The notes under the pieces are model-generated. The model saw nothing but the letters and a program-made list of their open reading frames with translations. It searched no databases and had not been told where the DNA came from. Both the position numbers and the translations under genes were made by a program. A DNA stretch of 19,882 bases from Candidatus Moraniibacteriota bacterium (GTDB lineage Bacteria; Patescibacteriota; Minisyncoccia; Moranbacterales; UBA2206), in contig JAPLXF010000070.1 in the NCBI GenBank assembly GCA_026396205.1, positions 1 through 19,882 of the forward strand, given 5' to 3'. How positions within the stretch are numbered: the first letter of the stretch is position 1; every line of letters starts with the position of its first letter. Positions 1 to 6,253 of this stretch are shown here, in pieces.

Positions 1-18
1 TAAAACTTTTTACGGACA

Positions 19-44
19 TTCCAATATTCTTAAGAATATTGGAA
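19..44. repeat. 26-bp perfect palindrome
   Basis: Positions 19-44 are self-complementary, centred on CTTAAG, with arms starting TTCCAATATT. Short flanking pairs (GAC at 15-17 with GTC at 46-48) extend the possible hairpin. No T-run follows, so a classical terminator is not supported. It could be the end of an upstream transcript, a protein-binding site, or one of the palindromic repeats common in this window. Confidence 0.8.
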
Positions 45-76
45 AGTCGTGTAATGTATGTAGTAGGCTATAGTTG

Positions 77-110
77 TATAATATTTTTTTAAGTAATATT
101 TTAAGTAATA
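77..110 (+). promoter_or_regulatory. probable -10 box plus tandem 12-bp repeat
   Basis: TATAAT lies at 77-82, upstream of the gene at 121, with no convincing -35 at the usual distance. It is followed by two perfect tandem copies of TTTTAAGTAATA (87-98 and 99-110) that would lie in the 5' leader. The -10 is plausible. The role of the repeat is unknown. Confidence 0.45.
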
Positions 111-120
111 AAATAAAACT

Positions 121-447
121 ATGAAAAAAATCATCATCTCCGGGCTGATATTTGCGCTCTTAGAAGCGGTCTATGTTTTTTTGGTGGCTTTGTTTATGAA
201 CTCGGCCAATAAATTTTTAGGACCCGGTCCGGATGGACCGAATGGGCCGAATATGATAGGCATCGTAATTTTCCTCCTAATTTTCGTGCTGTCGGCGGCG
301 GTCAGCGGCGCGCTGATTTTGGGCCGGCCGATACTTTTGTATTTGGACAATAAAAAGCGGGAAGCCCTTGAATTATTTGGAGCAACTTTGGGCTGGATTT
401 TTATTTTGCTGGTTATTCTGCTGATAATTTTAGCGCAAAAATTTTAG
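121..447 (+). CDS. small three-span membrane protein, function unknown
   Basis: A 108-residue hydrophobic protein. It has predicted membrane segments at about residues 4-26, 45-70 and 87-106, and a Gly/Pro/Asn-rich loop (about 33-44) between the first two. The charged stretch DNKKRE near residues 76-81 is probably cytoplasmic. I recognise no family and no catalytic motif. The ATG follows an A-rich leader without a Shine-Dalgarno site. A TATAAT box sits 38 bases upstream. The gene appears to be a single unit, because the next gene has its own promoter. The reading frame is supported by its length and by the coherent alternation of hydrophobic and polar segments. Confidence 0.7.
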   Translation: MKKIIISGLIFALLEAVYVFLVALFMNSANKFLGPGPDGPNGPNMIGIVIFLLIFVLSAAVSGALILGRPILLYLDNKKREALELFGATLGWIFILLVILLIILAQKF

Positions 448-458
448 TTAAATTGCAT

Positions 459-487
459 TTGACTTTATTTTCTATATGTGCTATAAA
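459..487 (+). promoter_or_regulatory. consensus sigma70-type promoter
   Basis: TTGACT at 459-464 and TATAAA at 482-487 are separated by 17 bases, the optimal spacing. Transcription would start near 494, leaving a leader of about 65 bases that contains a small hairpin, CCTG-TTTTTT-CAGG (505-518). It drives the small gene starting at 560. Confidence 0.75.
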
Positions 488-559
488 TAGAGGTTGTAAA
501 GGAGCCTGTTTTTTCAGGTAATTAATAGTACTATTAACAATTAAATGGAGGGAAGGGGT

Positions 560-757
560 ATGACATCAGAGCAATTAAAAGGAATGACAAAAAAAGGACT
601 GATCAGTTTTTTGAAAGAAAAGAAAGATACAACCAATGTTTCTGGGTGGTCCAGGCAGGAAATAATGGACCATATAGTAGATAACCATTTGCAGAATTGT
701 ATAGAAGCGCATAGCAATTATCGCGGTGCGCCACTTACAGTTCATGCGTTTGCGTAA
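560..757 (+). CDS. small SAP/Rho-N-like (helix-extension-helix) protein
   Basis: A 65-residue protein if translation starts at 560. That start is chosen over the in-frame ATG at 545 because GGAGGG (547-552) ends seven bases before it, one of the few strong Shine-Dalgarno sites in the window. The pattern is a helix at about residues 4-21 (QLKGMTKKGLISFLKEK), a turn with GW at 29-30, then a helix with QEIMDHIVDN. This resembles SAP, HeH or Rho N-terminal folds, which bind nucleic acid. The match is by eye and weak at the sequence level, so a DNA or RNA binding role is an inference. The gene stands alone between its own consensus promoter and a strong terminator, which suggests a separately and possibly highly expressed unit. 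Confidence 0.7.
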   Translation: MTSEQLKGMTKKGLISFLKEKKDTTNVSGWSRQEIMDHIVDNHLQNCIEAHSNYRGAPLTVHAFA

Positions 758-777
758 ATACCTTGTTTGTTTTATCA

Positions 778-807
778 CAGGCCACTCACTGAGCGGCCTG
801 CTTTTTT
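778..807 (+). terminator. intrinsic terminator
   Basis: CAGGCC (778-783) pairs with GGCCTG (795-800). An inner CTC/GAG extends the stem across one A-C mismatch. The run CTTTTTT follows at 801-807. It ends the transcript of the small gene at 560 and insulates the ligase gene downstream. Confidence 0.85.
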
Positions 808-834
808 GTGCCAAATTGTCTAATGTTGTATAAT
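806..834 (+). promoter_or_regulatory. promoter of the acetate-CoA ligase gene
   Basis: TATAAT at 829-834 lies 17 bases after a weak -35, TTGTGC (806-811). The ATG at 844 is only nine bases past the -10, so the mRNA would have a leader of about two or three bases. The -35 overlaps the T-tail of the preceding terminator. Confidence 0.6.
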
Positions 835-843
835 TAACGAAGT

Positions 844-2904
844 ATGAATAAATTGGAAAAATTTTTTAATCCCCAGTCAATTGCCATTGTCGGCGCGACG
901 GAGGAGGCGGGGAAAGTGGGAAATATCCTGACCAAAAATCTTTTGGAGTTGGGCTACGCCGGAGAAGCCCTAAACCATTCGGTTCAGGGTAAAATTTTTT
1001 TGGTGAATCCGAAGCACGAAAAGCTTTTCGGCCAGAAGTGTTATAAAAACTTGTCTGAAATAGAAAAGCCGGTGGATTTGGCCATAGTCGCCATCCCAGC
1101 CAAATTTGTCAGTGAAGCGGTAAAAACCGGAATTGATAAAACCAAAAATTTTATAATTATCTCTGCCGGATTTTCGGAAATCGGAGCAGAAGGCAAGGTC
1201 AGAGAAAAGGAGCTGGCGGAAATAGCCGCGCAAAATAACTTGAATATTCTTGGTCCGAATTGTCTGGGATTTATTATTCCGGCACTCAAACTCAACGCTT
1301 CTTTCGCGGCCGGCCTTCCGCCGGAAGGCGACATTGCTTTCGTTTCCCAATCGGGAGCGCTGATTTCGGCCACGCTGGATTTGGCGGTCAAAGAAAATTT
1401 GCGCTTTTCCAAAATAATTTCTATCGGCAATAAAATGCAGATGGATGAAGCGGAGATTATGGAATATCTGGCCAAAGATGAAGAGACGAAAGTCATCGCG
1501 CTTTATCTGGAAGGCATAAGCGATGGGAAAAAATTTATAGAAACCTGCCAAAAAATTTCCAAGCCAATTGTCATTCTGAAAGCCGGCAGAACGGAGCGTT
1601 CTCAAAAAGCTATTGCTTCGCACACCGGCGCGCTGGCTGGCAGCGATTTAATAATGGACGCGGTTTTCCGGAAATGCGGAGTCATCAGGGCGGAAAATTT
1701 AGGCGAATTTTTTAATCTTTTAGAAATGCTGTCGCGGGGAAAAATACCGCCCAATAATTCAGTAGCGATTGTGACCAATGCCGGCGGGCCGGGTGTATTG
1801 ACTACCGACGCTTTCAAAAACCAGAAAATCCAGTTGGCGGAATTCAGCGACGATTTGAAAAGGGAATTAAAATCCGTTCTGCCTCCGGAATCTTCGGTGG
1901 AAAATCCCATTGATCTCTTGGGCGATGCCGGCATGGAGCGCTATGATAAAGTTCTGGGTATTTTGGGCCAGAATGAAAGCATCGGTTCAATAATTTTTGT
2001 GCTGACTCCGCAAGCGCTGACGCCGGTGGAAAAAATTGCCGACAGAATCATTGAATTTGGAAAAAATACCGCCAAAAATGTCACCACCGTTTTTATCGGC
2101 TATGACCAAGTCTCTGGTTCCATCCAAAAAATGGAAGCCAGCGGCCTGCCCAATTTTCTTTGTCCGGAAGAAGCAGTCAAAGCGCTGAACGGAACACGTA
2201 GCATGGAACACATAACACATAACACAGAGCAAAATATAAACAGTGGAAGAAGAGAGGAAACCGGAAAAATTTTGCAAAAAGCGCTGGATGAAAATCGGAA
2301 AGCTTTGTTTTTTGCGGAAGCGAAAAATATAGTGGAAAAATACGGGATTCCAACTATAAATTTCTGGACGGCGGCAGATGAAACTGTTCAATTTCCGGCA
2401 GCGGTTAAGGTGGACAGCGACAAAGTTTTGCATAAAACTGACAAGCAAGGGTTGATTCTGGATATAAAAGACAAAATATCTCTGGATGAAGCAGTAAGCA
2501 AACTGAAAAATAATTTTCCGGGGGAAAATATCATAATCCAGCCGATGCTGCCGCGCGATGTGGAACTGATCGTCGGCCTAAAACGCGATCCGGTTTTCGG
2601 ACCGGTAATAGTTGCCGGCCTCGGCGGAATTTATACGGAAATTTTTCAAATCGCGGAATTGATTGTGGCGCCGGCCGGAAAGGAAGATATAAAAAATATT
2701 TTGCTCAATGGAAAATTAGGCTTCCTTTTTCAAGCAACGCGAGGTAAAAAACCGTATCCGCTGGAAAAAATAATCGAAATAATTTCCGGAGTCCAAGAAT
2801 TGGCGATGGAATCGGAAAATATCCAAGAAGTTGATATTAATCCGCTACTTATTTATAATAACGAAAAGGATCCGGTGGCGGTAGATATAAAAATAATTAT
2901 TTAA
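844..2904 (+). CDS. ADP-forming acetate--CoA ligase, fused alpha-beta chain
   Basis: Converts acetyl-CoA (or another acyl-CoA), ADP and phosphate to acetate, CoA and ATP, giving substrate-level ATP in the cytoplasm. The 686 residues fit a fused two-domain enzyme. A CoA-binding Rossmann region has IVGATEEAGKVG near 14-26. The succinyl-CoA-ligase-like part contains SHTGALAGSD with the expected phospho-histidine at His260. The C-terminal ATP-grasp domain (about 470-680) has AVKVDSDKVLHKTD, with the second conserved histidine at His530. The linker between the halves (about 448-465) contains SMEHIT and a 7-bp tandem repeat, AACACAT, at 2207-2227, which looks like an in-frame insertion. Transcription from the promoter at 806-834 would give an almost leaderless mRNA. 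Pairing with porGDAB in this window suggests pyruvate fermentation to acetate. Substrate preference cannot be read from sequence. Confidence 0.93.
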   Translation: MNKLEKFFNPQSIAIVGATEEAGKVGNILTKNLLELGYAGEALNHSVQGKIFLVNPKHEKLFGQKCYKNLSEIEKPVDLAIVAIPAKFVSEAVKTGIDKTKNFIIISAGFSEIGAEGKVREKELAEIAAQNNLNILGPNCLGFIIPALKLNASFAAGLPPEGDIAFVSQSGALISATLDLAVKENLRFSKIISIGNKMQMDEAEIMEYLAKDEETKVIALYLEGISDGKKFIETCQKISKPIVILKAGRTERSQKAIASHTGALAGSDLIMDAVFRKCGVIRAENLGEFFNLLEMLSRGKIPPNNSVAIVTNAGGPGVLTTDAFKNQKIQLAEFSDDLKRELKSVLPPESSVENPIDLLGDAGMERYDKVLGILGQNESIGSIIFVLTPQALTPVEKIADRIIEFGKNTAKNVTTVFIGYDQVSGSIQKMEASGLPNFLCPEEAVKALNGTRSMEHITHNTEQNINSGRREETGKILQKALDENRKALFFAEAKNIVEKYGIPTINFWTAADETVQFPAAVKVDSDKVLHKTDKQGLILDIKDKISLDEAVSKLKNNFPGENIIIQPMLPRDVELIVGLKRDPVFGPVIVAGLGGIYTEIFQIAELIVAPAGKEDIKNILLNGKLGFLFQATRGKKPYPLEKIIEIISGVQELAMESENIQEVDINPLLIYNNEKDPVAVDIKIII
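2200..2227 (+). repeat. in-frame repeat insertion in ligase linker
   Basis: AGCATGGAACACATAACAC (2200-2218) is identical to 13851-13869 in porD and is read in the same frame (SMEHIT). Within it begins a 7-bp tandem repeat: AACACAT at 2207-2213 and 2214-2220, then AACACAG at 2221-2227. It falls in the interdomain linker, where an insertion would be tolerated. Confidence 0.75.
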
Positions 2905-2908
2905 TTTA

Positions 2909-2970
2909 CCCTGTTAAGTAAATTTTGCTCCGCAAAATTATTTTTCCAGAGGAAAAATTACTTAACAGGG
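2909..2970. repeat. 62-base cloverleaf-like inverted repeat
   Basis: CCCTGTTAAGTAA (2909-2921) pairs perfectly with 2958-2970. Inside are two further perfect hairpins: ATTTTGC/GCAAAAT with loop TCC (2922-2938), and TTTTTCC/GGAAAAA with loop AGA (2941-2957). Only two bases at the junction remain unpaired, so a three-way junction is possible in DNA or RNA. The AGGG at 2967-2970 is the only Shine-Dalgarno-like site before the ATG at 2981 and lies in the outer stem. Confidence 0.85.
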
Positions 2971-2980
2971 ATAAACATTT

Positions 2981-3535
2981 ATGGCCCGCATATTAATCAT
3001 CGATGACGACAAAGAAACCCGCGAAAGGTATGTTGATGTTTTCAAAAGCGGCGGCTTCGAAGTCGTGGAAGCAATAGACGGCGCCGATGGGCTGGATAAA
3101 GCCGTAAAAAATAAGCCGGATGTCATTTTTACCGGCATTTTGATGCCCAAATTAGACGGTTTTGAACTGACTGCCGAGCTTAAACAAAACGCAGCCACGG
3201 CCAATATTCCTGTAGTTATTTCTTCACATATGGGGCGTGAAGAAGACCGGAAAAAAGCTGCCAGCATGGGAATTAAGGATTTTATTGCTCGAGATTTGGT
3301 AACTCCGCTGGAAGCGGTCCAAAGAATCAAGGCTATTTTTAATTTGCAAAATTATAAAATAAAGTTTTCTCCGACGGAACTGGACGCGCCCAAAATGGCC
3401 AAAGAATTGGAAATTAATCCTGAATTCAAATGTCCGTCTTGCCGCGAAACTATGATTATCTCGCTCGAACCGGCCGGCAAAAACCATTCTTTTACAGCTG
3501 CCGTAATTTGCCCGCGCTGCGGAAAATCAATCTAG
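2981..3535 (+). CDS. pseudo-receiver domain protein with C-terminal zinc ribbon
   Basis: A 184-residue protein. Residues 1-120 follow the CheY-like receiver pattern. The acidic cluster is DDD at 8-10, the fifth-strand region is IPVVISS (76-82), and the alpha4-beta5 region is GIKDFIARD. The residue that should be the phosphoacceptor aspartate is Gly52, in DVIFTGILMPKLDG (codon GGC at 3134-3136). The usual beta5 lysine is Arg104. Standard aspartyl phosphorylation is therefore not expected. Residues 147-184 carry CPSC (151-154) and CPRC (177-180), a likely zinc ribbon for nucleic acid or protein contact. There is no histidine kinase or DNA-binding output domain. It may act as a constitutive or protein-interaction module. 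The fold call is firm, the role unknown. Confidence 0.85.
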   Translation: MARILIIDDDKETRERYVDVFKSGGFEVVEAIDGADGLDKAVKNKPDVIFTGILMPKLDGFELTAELKQNAATANIPVVISSHMGREEDRKKAASMGIKDFIARDLVTPLEAVQRIKAIFNLQNYKIKFSPTELDAPKMAKELEINPEFKCPSCRETMIISLEPAGKNHSFTAAVICPRCGKSI

Positions 3536-3557
3536 TTTTTTAGGAATAAAAGATAGC

Positions 3558-3580
3558 GCGAGGCGGGTCCGCCTCGCTTT
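3558..3580 (+). terminator. GC-rich hairpin, possible terminator
   Basis: GCGAGGCGG (3558-3566) and its complement (3569-3577) form a strong stem with a minimal loop, followed by only three T's. It lies between the receiver gene and recJ. Termination is plausible but the T-tract is weak. It may instead be another palindromic repeat. Confidence 0.5.
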
Positions 3581-3597
3581 GCGGTTAAATCATCTTT

Positions 3598-5313
3598 ATG
3601 GAAAAAATTTGGAAAATAAAAGAAAGTGGAAATCTGGTAGATGATTCCGAAACATCCAAATACCACCGGGTAATTCTGGAGCTTTTGGCTAAGCGGGGGA
3701 TTTCGGATCCGGCAGAAGTCGAACGCTTTTTTAATTCCAGCTACGAGCGGGACATTTTAGATCCCTTTCTTTTTTCTGGAATGGAAAAAGCGGTGGCCAG
3801 AATTACGGAAGCGAAGAAAAAAAAAGAAAAAATAGCCGTATTCGGGGACTATGACGCCGACGGGGTAACTGCTACTATAATTCTTGTGGAAACGCTGGAA
3901 CAATTGGGTTTTGAAAAAGTAATTTACTATATTCCTGACCGCCAGCTGGAAGGCTATGGCCTGAATATAGAAGCCATCGAATATTTACAGAAAGAAAAAG
4001 TCAAATTGATCGTAACAGTGGATTGCGGAATTACTAATCTAGAAGAAGTGGCCAAAGCCCAGGCGCTGGGCATGGATATAATTATTACCGACCATCACCA
4101 TGTGCCGGAAAAAATTCCCGAAGCTTTGGCAGTTATCAACCCGCATCAAAAAAATAGCGGCTATCCTTTTCCAGATTTGGCCGGCGTCGGTGTCGCTTTG
4201 AAATTAGCCGAAGCGCTTTACCAAAAAATAAATCCGGAAAAAAAAGAACAGCTGAAATGGGCCTTGGATTTGGCGGCGATTGGAACCATTGCTGATTGTG
4301 TTCCTCTGCAAGGAGAAAACCGAGTTTTAGCGAAATACGGTCTGCTGGTGCTTTCTAAAACCCGGCGGCTGGGACTGCAGGAGCTTTTCAAAGTTGGCAG
4401 TATCCAAATTGATGCGGATAATGTTCCCAATGCCAGGAAGATAGCTTTTCAGGTGGCGCCCCGCGTCAATGCGGCCGGCCGGATGGACCACGCCAATATG
4501 GCCTACGAGCTAATTCGGGAAACAGACCGAGTGAAAGCCAGAGACTTGGCTTTGGAAGTGGAAAGTAAAAATCAGCAGCGCCAAAAAGTAACAGCGGAGA
4601 TTGCCAAGCAAGTGCGGTTGCTGGCAGGCAGCTCTTTTAAGGATAAAAAATTTATTTTTGCCGAAAACGAGCATTGGCCGGTAGGCATTCTGGGATTGGT
4701 GGCAGGAAAAATTGCTGAAGAATTCGGAAAGCCGACGGCGATTCTGCAAAAACAGGCCAAAGAAATCGTCGGTTCTTTCCGCAGCATTCCAACCGTAGAC
4801 ATTATGGAAATGCTGGAAAAATGCCAGGAACTATTGATTCGTTTTGGTGGCCATTCACAGGCAGCCGGCGTGCGTCTCCTATCTGAAAACGCTAAGAAAT
4901 TTTATGAGCAAATGGAAAAAAATATCAATGCTGAATTGGCCGGCCGGGAATTGATTCCGGAAATAGAAGTGGATCTGGAAATCAAGCCAGAAGACATCAA
5001 TTGGGATTTGGCTATGGAATTAAAAAAATTGGAACCTTTTGGACAAGGCAATGAAGAACCGCTGTTTCTTATGCGCCGGATGGCGGTTATGGAAACAAAA
5101 GTAGTCGGCAACGGCAATAAGCACCTCAAGGTTCAGCTACGCGCCGAAAACGGCGGTCCGAAAATTTTCGAAGCTATCGGCTTCCGCATGGGTGAACGGA
5201 AAATACCACAAAATGGGGAGATTATCGACTTAGTCTTTTCCTTGGCGGAAGATGAATGGAATGGCAATAAAAAATTGCAATTGACGCTGGTTGACTTTAA
5301 AAAAAGCATTTAA
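3598..5313 (+). CDS. recJ: single-stranded-DNA-specific exonuclease RecJ
   Basis: A 5'-3' exonuclease on single-stranded DNA, used in recombination and in mismatch and base-excision repair in the cytoplasm. The 571 residues match the bacterial RecJ core. DHH-domain motifs are GDYDADG (83-89) and TDHHH (Asp165-His168), which bind the catalytic metals. The DHHA1 motif is GGHSQAAG (417-424). A C-terminal OB-fold region follows from about residue 455. The N-terminal start (MEKIWKI) fits RecJ proteins, which begin shortly before a Trp-containing strand. No Shine-Dalgarno site is visible before the ATG. It is separated from the receiver gene by a GC-rich hairpin. An extended -10 box for the next gene begins just past its stop codon. 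Confidence 0.95.
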   Translation: MEKIWKIKESGNLVDDSETSKYHRVILELLAKRGISDPAEVERFFNSSYERDILDPFLFSGMEKAVARITEAKKKKEKIAVFGDYDADGVTATIILVETLEQLGFEKVIYYIPDRQLEGYGLNIEAIEYLQKEKVKLIVTVDCGITNLEEVAKAQALGMDIIITDHHHVPEKIPEALAVINPHQKNSGYPFPDLAGVGVALKLAEALYQKINPEKKEQLKWALDLAAIGTIADCVPLQGENRVLAKYGLLVLSKTRRLGLQELFKVGSIQIDADNVPNARKIAFQVAPRVNAAGRMDHANMAYELIRETDRVKARDLALEVESKNQQRQKVTAEIAKQVRLLAGSSFKDKKFIFAENEHWPVGILGLVAGKIAEEFGKPTAILQKQAKEIVGSFRSIPTVDIMEMLEKCQELLIRFGGHSQAAGVRLLSENAKKFYEQMEKNINAELAGRELIPEIEVDLEIKPEDINWDLAMELKKLEPFGQGNEEPLFLMRRMAVMETKVVGNGNKHLKVQLRAENGGPKIFEAIGFRMGERKIPQNGEIIDLVFSLAEDEWNGNKKLQLTLVDFKKSI

Positions 5314-5315
5314 TC

Positions 5316-5324
5316 TGCTATAAT
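5316..5324 (+). promoter_or_regulatory. extended -10 promoter
   Basis: TGCTATAAT, a TGn-extended -10, lies just after the recJ stop codon. TTGACT at 5291-5296 is 22 bases upstream of the TATAAT, too far to be a standard -35, so the extended -10 probably suffices. It would drive the membrane protein at 5359 and rnhA. Confidence 0.55.
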
Positions 5325-5358
5325 TAAGGCATGTAAATAATTAAAATTAAAAAACACT

Positions 5359-5670
5359 ATGGAACAACCAAGTCCAACGGCGGAGCCAAGCCAATCTTCA
5401 GGAGGAATGTCTTCCGGAACCAAAACCATTTTGTGGGTTGTCGGAGGCTGTTTAATTCTGCTTTTGATTATCGGGGTGGCTATCTCCGGATTTATCTGGT
5501 GGGGTGCCCGAAAAGTCAAAAAAGAATTTGATAAAAGTCAGCCAAAGATAGAGCAATGGAGTAAAGACATGCAAAAGCAATCGGAAGAAATGCAAAAACA
5601 AGTCGAACAGATGCAGAAAAATCTGCCGGCCGTTCCAGAAAATACGGAAAATCCAGTTCCAGTACAATAA
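5359..5670 (+). CDS. small single-span membrane protein with coiled-coil tail
   Basis: A 103-residue protein of unknown function. It has a Ser/Pro-rich N-terminus (1-20), one transmembrane segment at about 23-45, the basic stop-transfer sequence ARKVKK, and an amphipathic tail (about 55-90) with repeated Glu-Met-Gln-Lys units that should form a coiled coil. The end is Pro/Glu-rich. It lies seven bases before rnhA and probably shares its transcript. AGGAGG before the internal ATG at residue 17 is too close to that ATG to act as its ribosome site, so the first ATG is preferred. Confidence 0.7.
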   Translation: MEQPSPTAEPSQSSGGMSSGTKTILWVVGGCLILLLIIGVAISGFIWWGARKVKKEFDKSQPKIEQWSKDMQKQSEEMQKQVEQMQKNLPAVPENTENPVPVQ

Positions 5671-5677
5671 TAATATT

Positions 5678-6109
5678 ATGGACAATAAAATAGTCATGTA
5701 TACTGACGGTGGATCGCGCAATAATCCCGGACCGGCGGCTATTGGGGTTTATCTGGAAACGTTGCACAAACAATTCGGGCATTTCATCGGCGAGCGGACC
5801 AATAATGAAGCCGAATATGAAGCGGTAATTTTCGGGTTGAATAAAATAAAACAGCTGGTCGGTAAAGACAAGGTTTTTAATATTGAAGTGGAATGTCATC
5901 TGGATAGCGAATTGGTAAAAAAACAATTAAACCATGAATACAAAGTGAAAGAAAAAAACATCCAAGAGTTATTTTTGAAAGTTTGGAATATGGAATTAGA
6001 TTTCAAAAGTGTCAAATTTTCGCACATACCGCGCGAAAAAAATAAAGTAGCAGATAAATTAGTAAACGAAGCTCTGGATGAGGAGGAAAAACAAACCAGA
6101 CTTATTTAG
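5678..6109 (+). CDS. rnhA: ribonuclease HI family protein
   Basis: Cleaves the RNA strand of RNA-DNA hybrids in the cytoplasm, in R-loop and primer removal. The 143 residues carry the full RNase HI acidic set: Asp10 in YTDGGSRNNPGP, Glu46 in TNNEAEYEA, Asp76 in HLDSELV, and Asp126 in NKVADKL. His116 sits in the HIPREKN loop. The pattern resembles the short RNase HI type found in archaea and actinobacteria, without the basic handle of the E. coli enzyme. It follows the small membrane protein gene after seven bases. Immediately after its stop begins an inverted palindromic element (6110-6236). Confidence 0.92.
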   Translation: MDNKIVMYTDGGSRNNPGPAAIGVYLETLHKQFGHFIGERTNNEAEYEAVIFGLNKIKQLVGKDKVFNIEVECHLDSELVKKQLNHEYKVKEKNIQELFLKVWNMELDFKSVKFSHIPREKNKVADKLVNEALDEEEKQTRLI

Positions 6110-6236
6110 AATTTCTAATTTCTAATTTTTAATTTCTAATAAAATCCCAATGCCAAATGTCCAAATGCTGTAATTCATATTTATTGGTCATTTAAGAATT
6201 GGTTATTGATTAGAAATTAATAATTTTTAATTCTTC
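6110..6236 (-). repeat. short palindromic element, S23-element family, copy A (reverse)
   Basis: About 127 bases with inverted ends built of TTTCTAATT units. Read on the reverse strand, its start contains CTAATCAATAACCAATT, followed within a few bases by TTAAATG. The left arm of the S23 copy at 8.5 kb has the same 17-mer and the same TTAAATG, with one difference between them. Its other end (TTGGGATTTTATTAGAAATT on the reverse strand) matches the right ends of copies B and C. Only about 20 codons separate the ATG-like point from a stop. I read it as an internally deleted derivative. Confidence 0.75.
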
Positions 6237-6253
6237 ATTATAAATAATCAGTT

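Noticed and set aside
499..542. AAGGAG followed by a CTG-started leader peptide in the UTR at about 506
   Set aside because: The frame has about 12 codons, a rare start codon and no meaningful composition. The bases are better explained by a small leader hairpin.
545..559. Upstream ATG giving a five-residue longer SAP-like protein
   Set aside because: The ATG at 560 is preceded by GGAGGG at ideal spacing. The ATG at 545 overlaps that site and has none of its own.
970..1623. A 217-codon open frame on the reverse strand within the acetate-CoA ligase
   Set aside because: It lies wholly opposite a well-supported enzyme gene with intact motifs, has low-complexity Phe/Arg-rich content and no ribosome site or promoter. 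It is a codon-bias shadow.
5291..5324. TTGACT at 5291 as the -35 partner of TATAAT at 5319
   Set aside because: The 22-base spacing is too long. The extended -10 TGC explains the site better.
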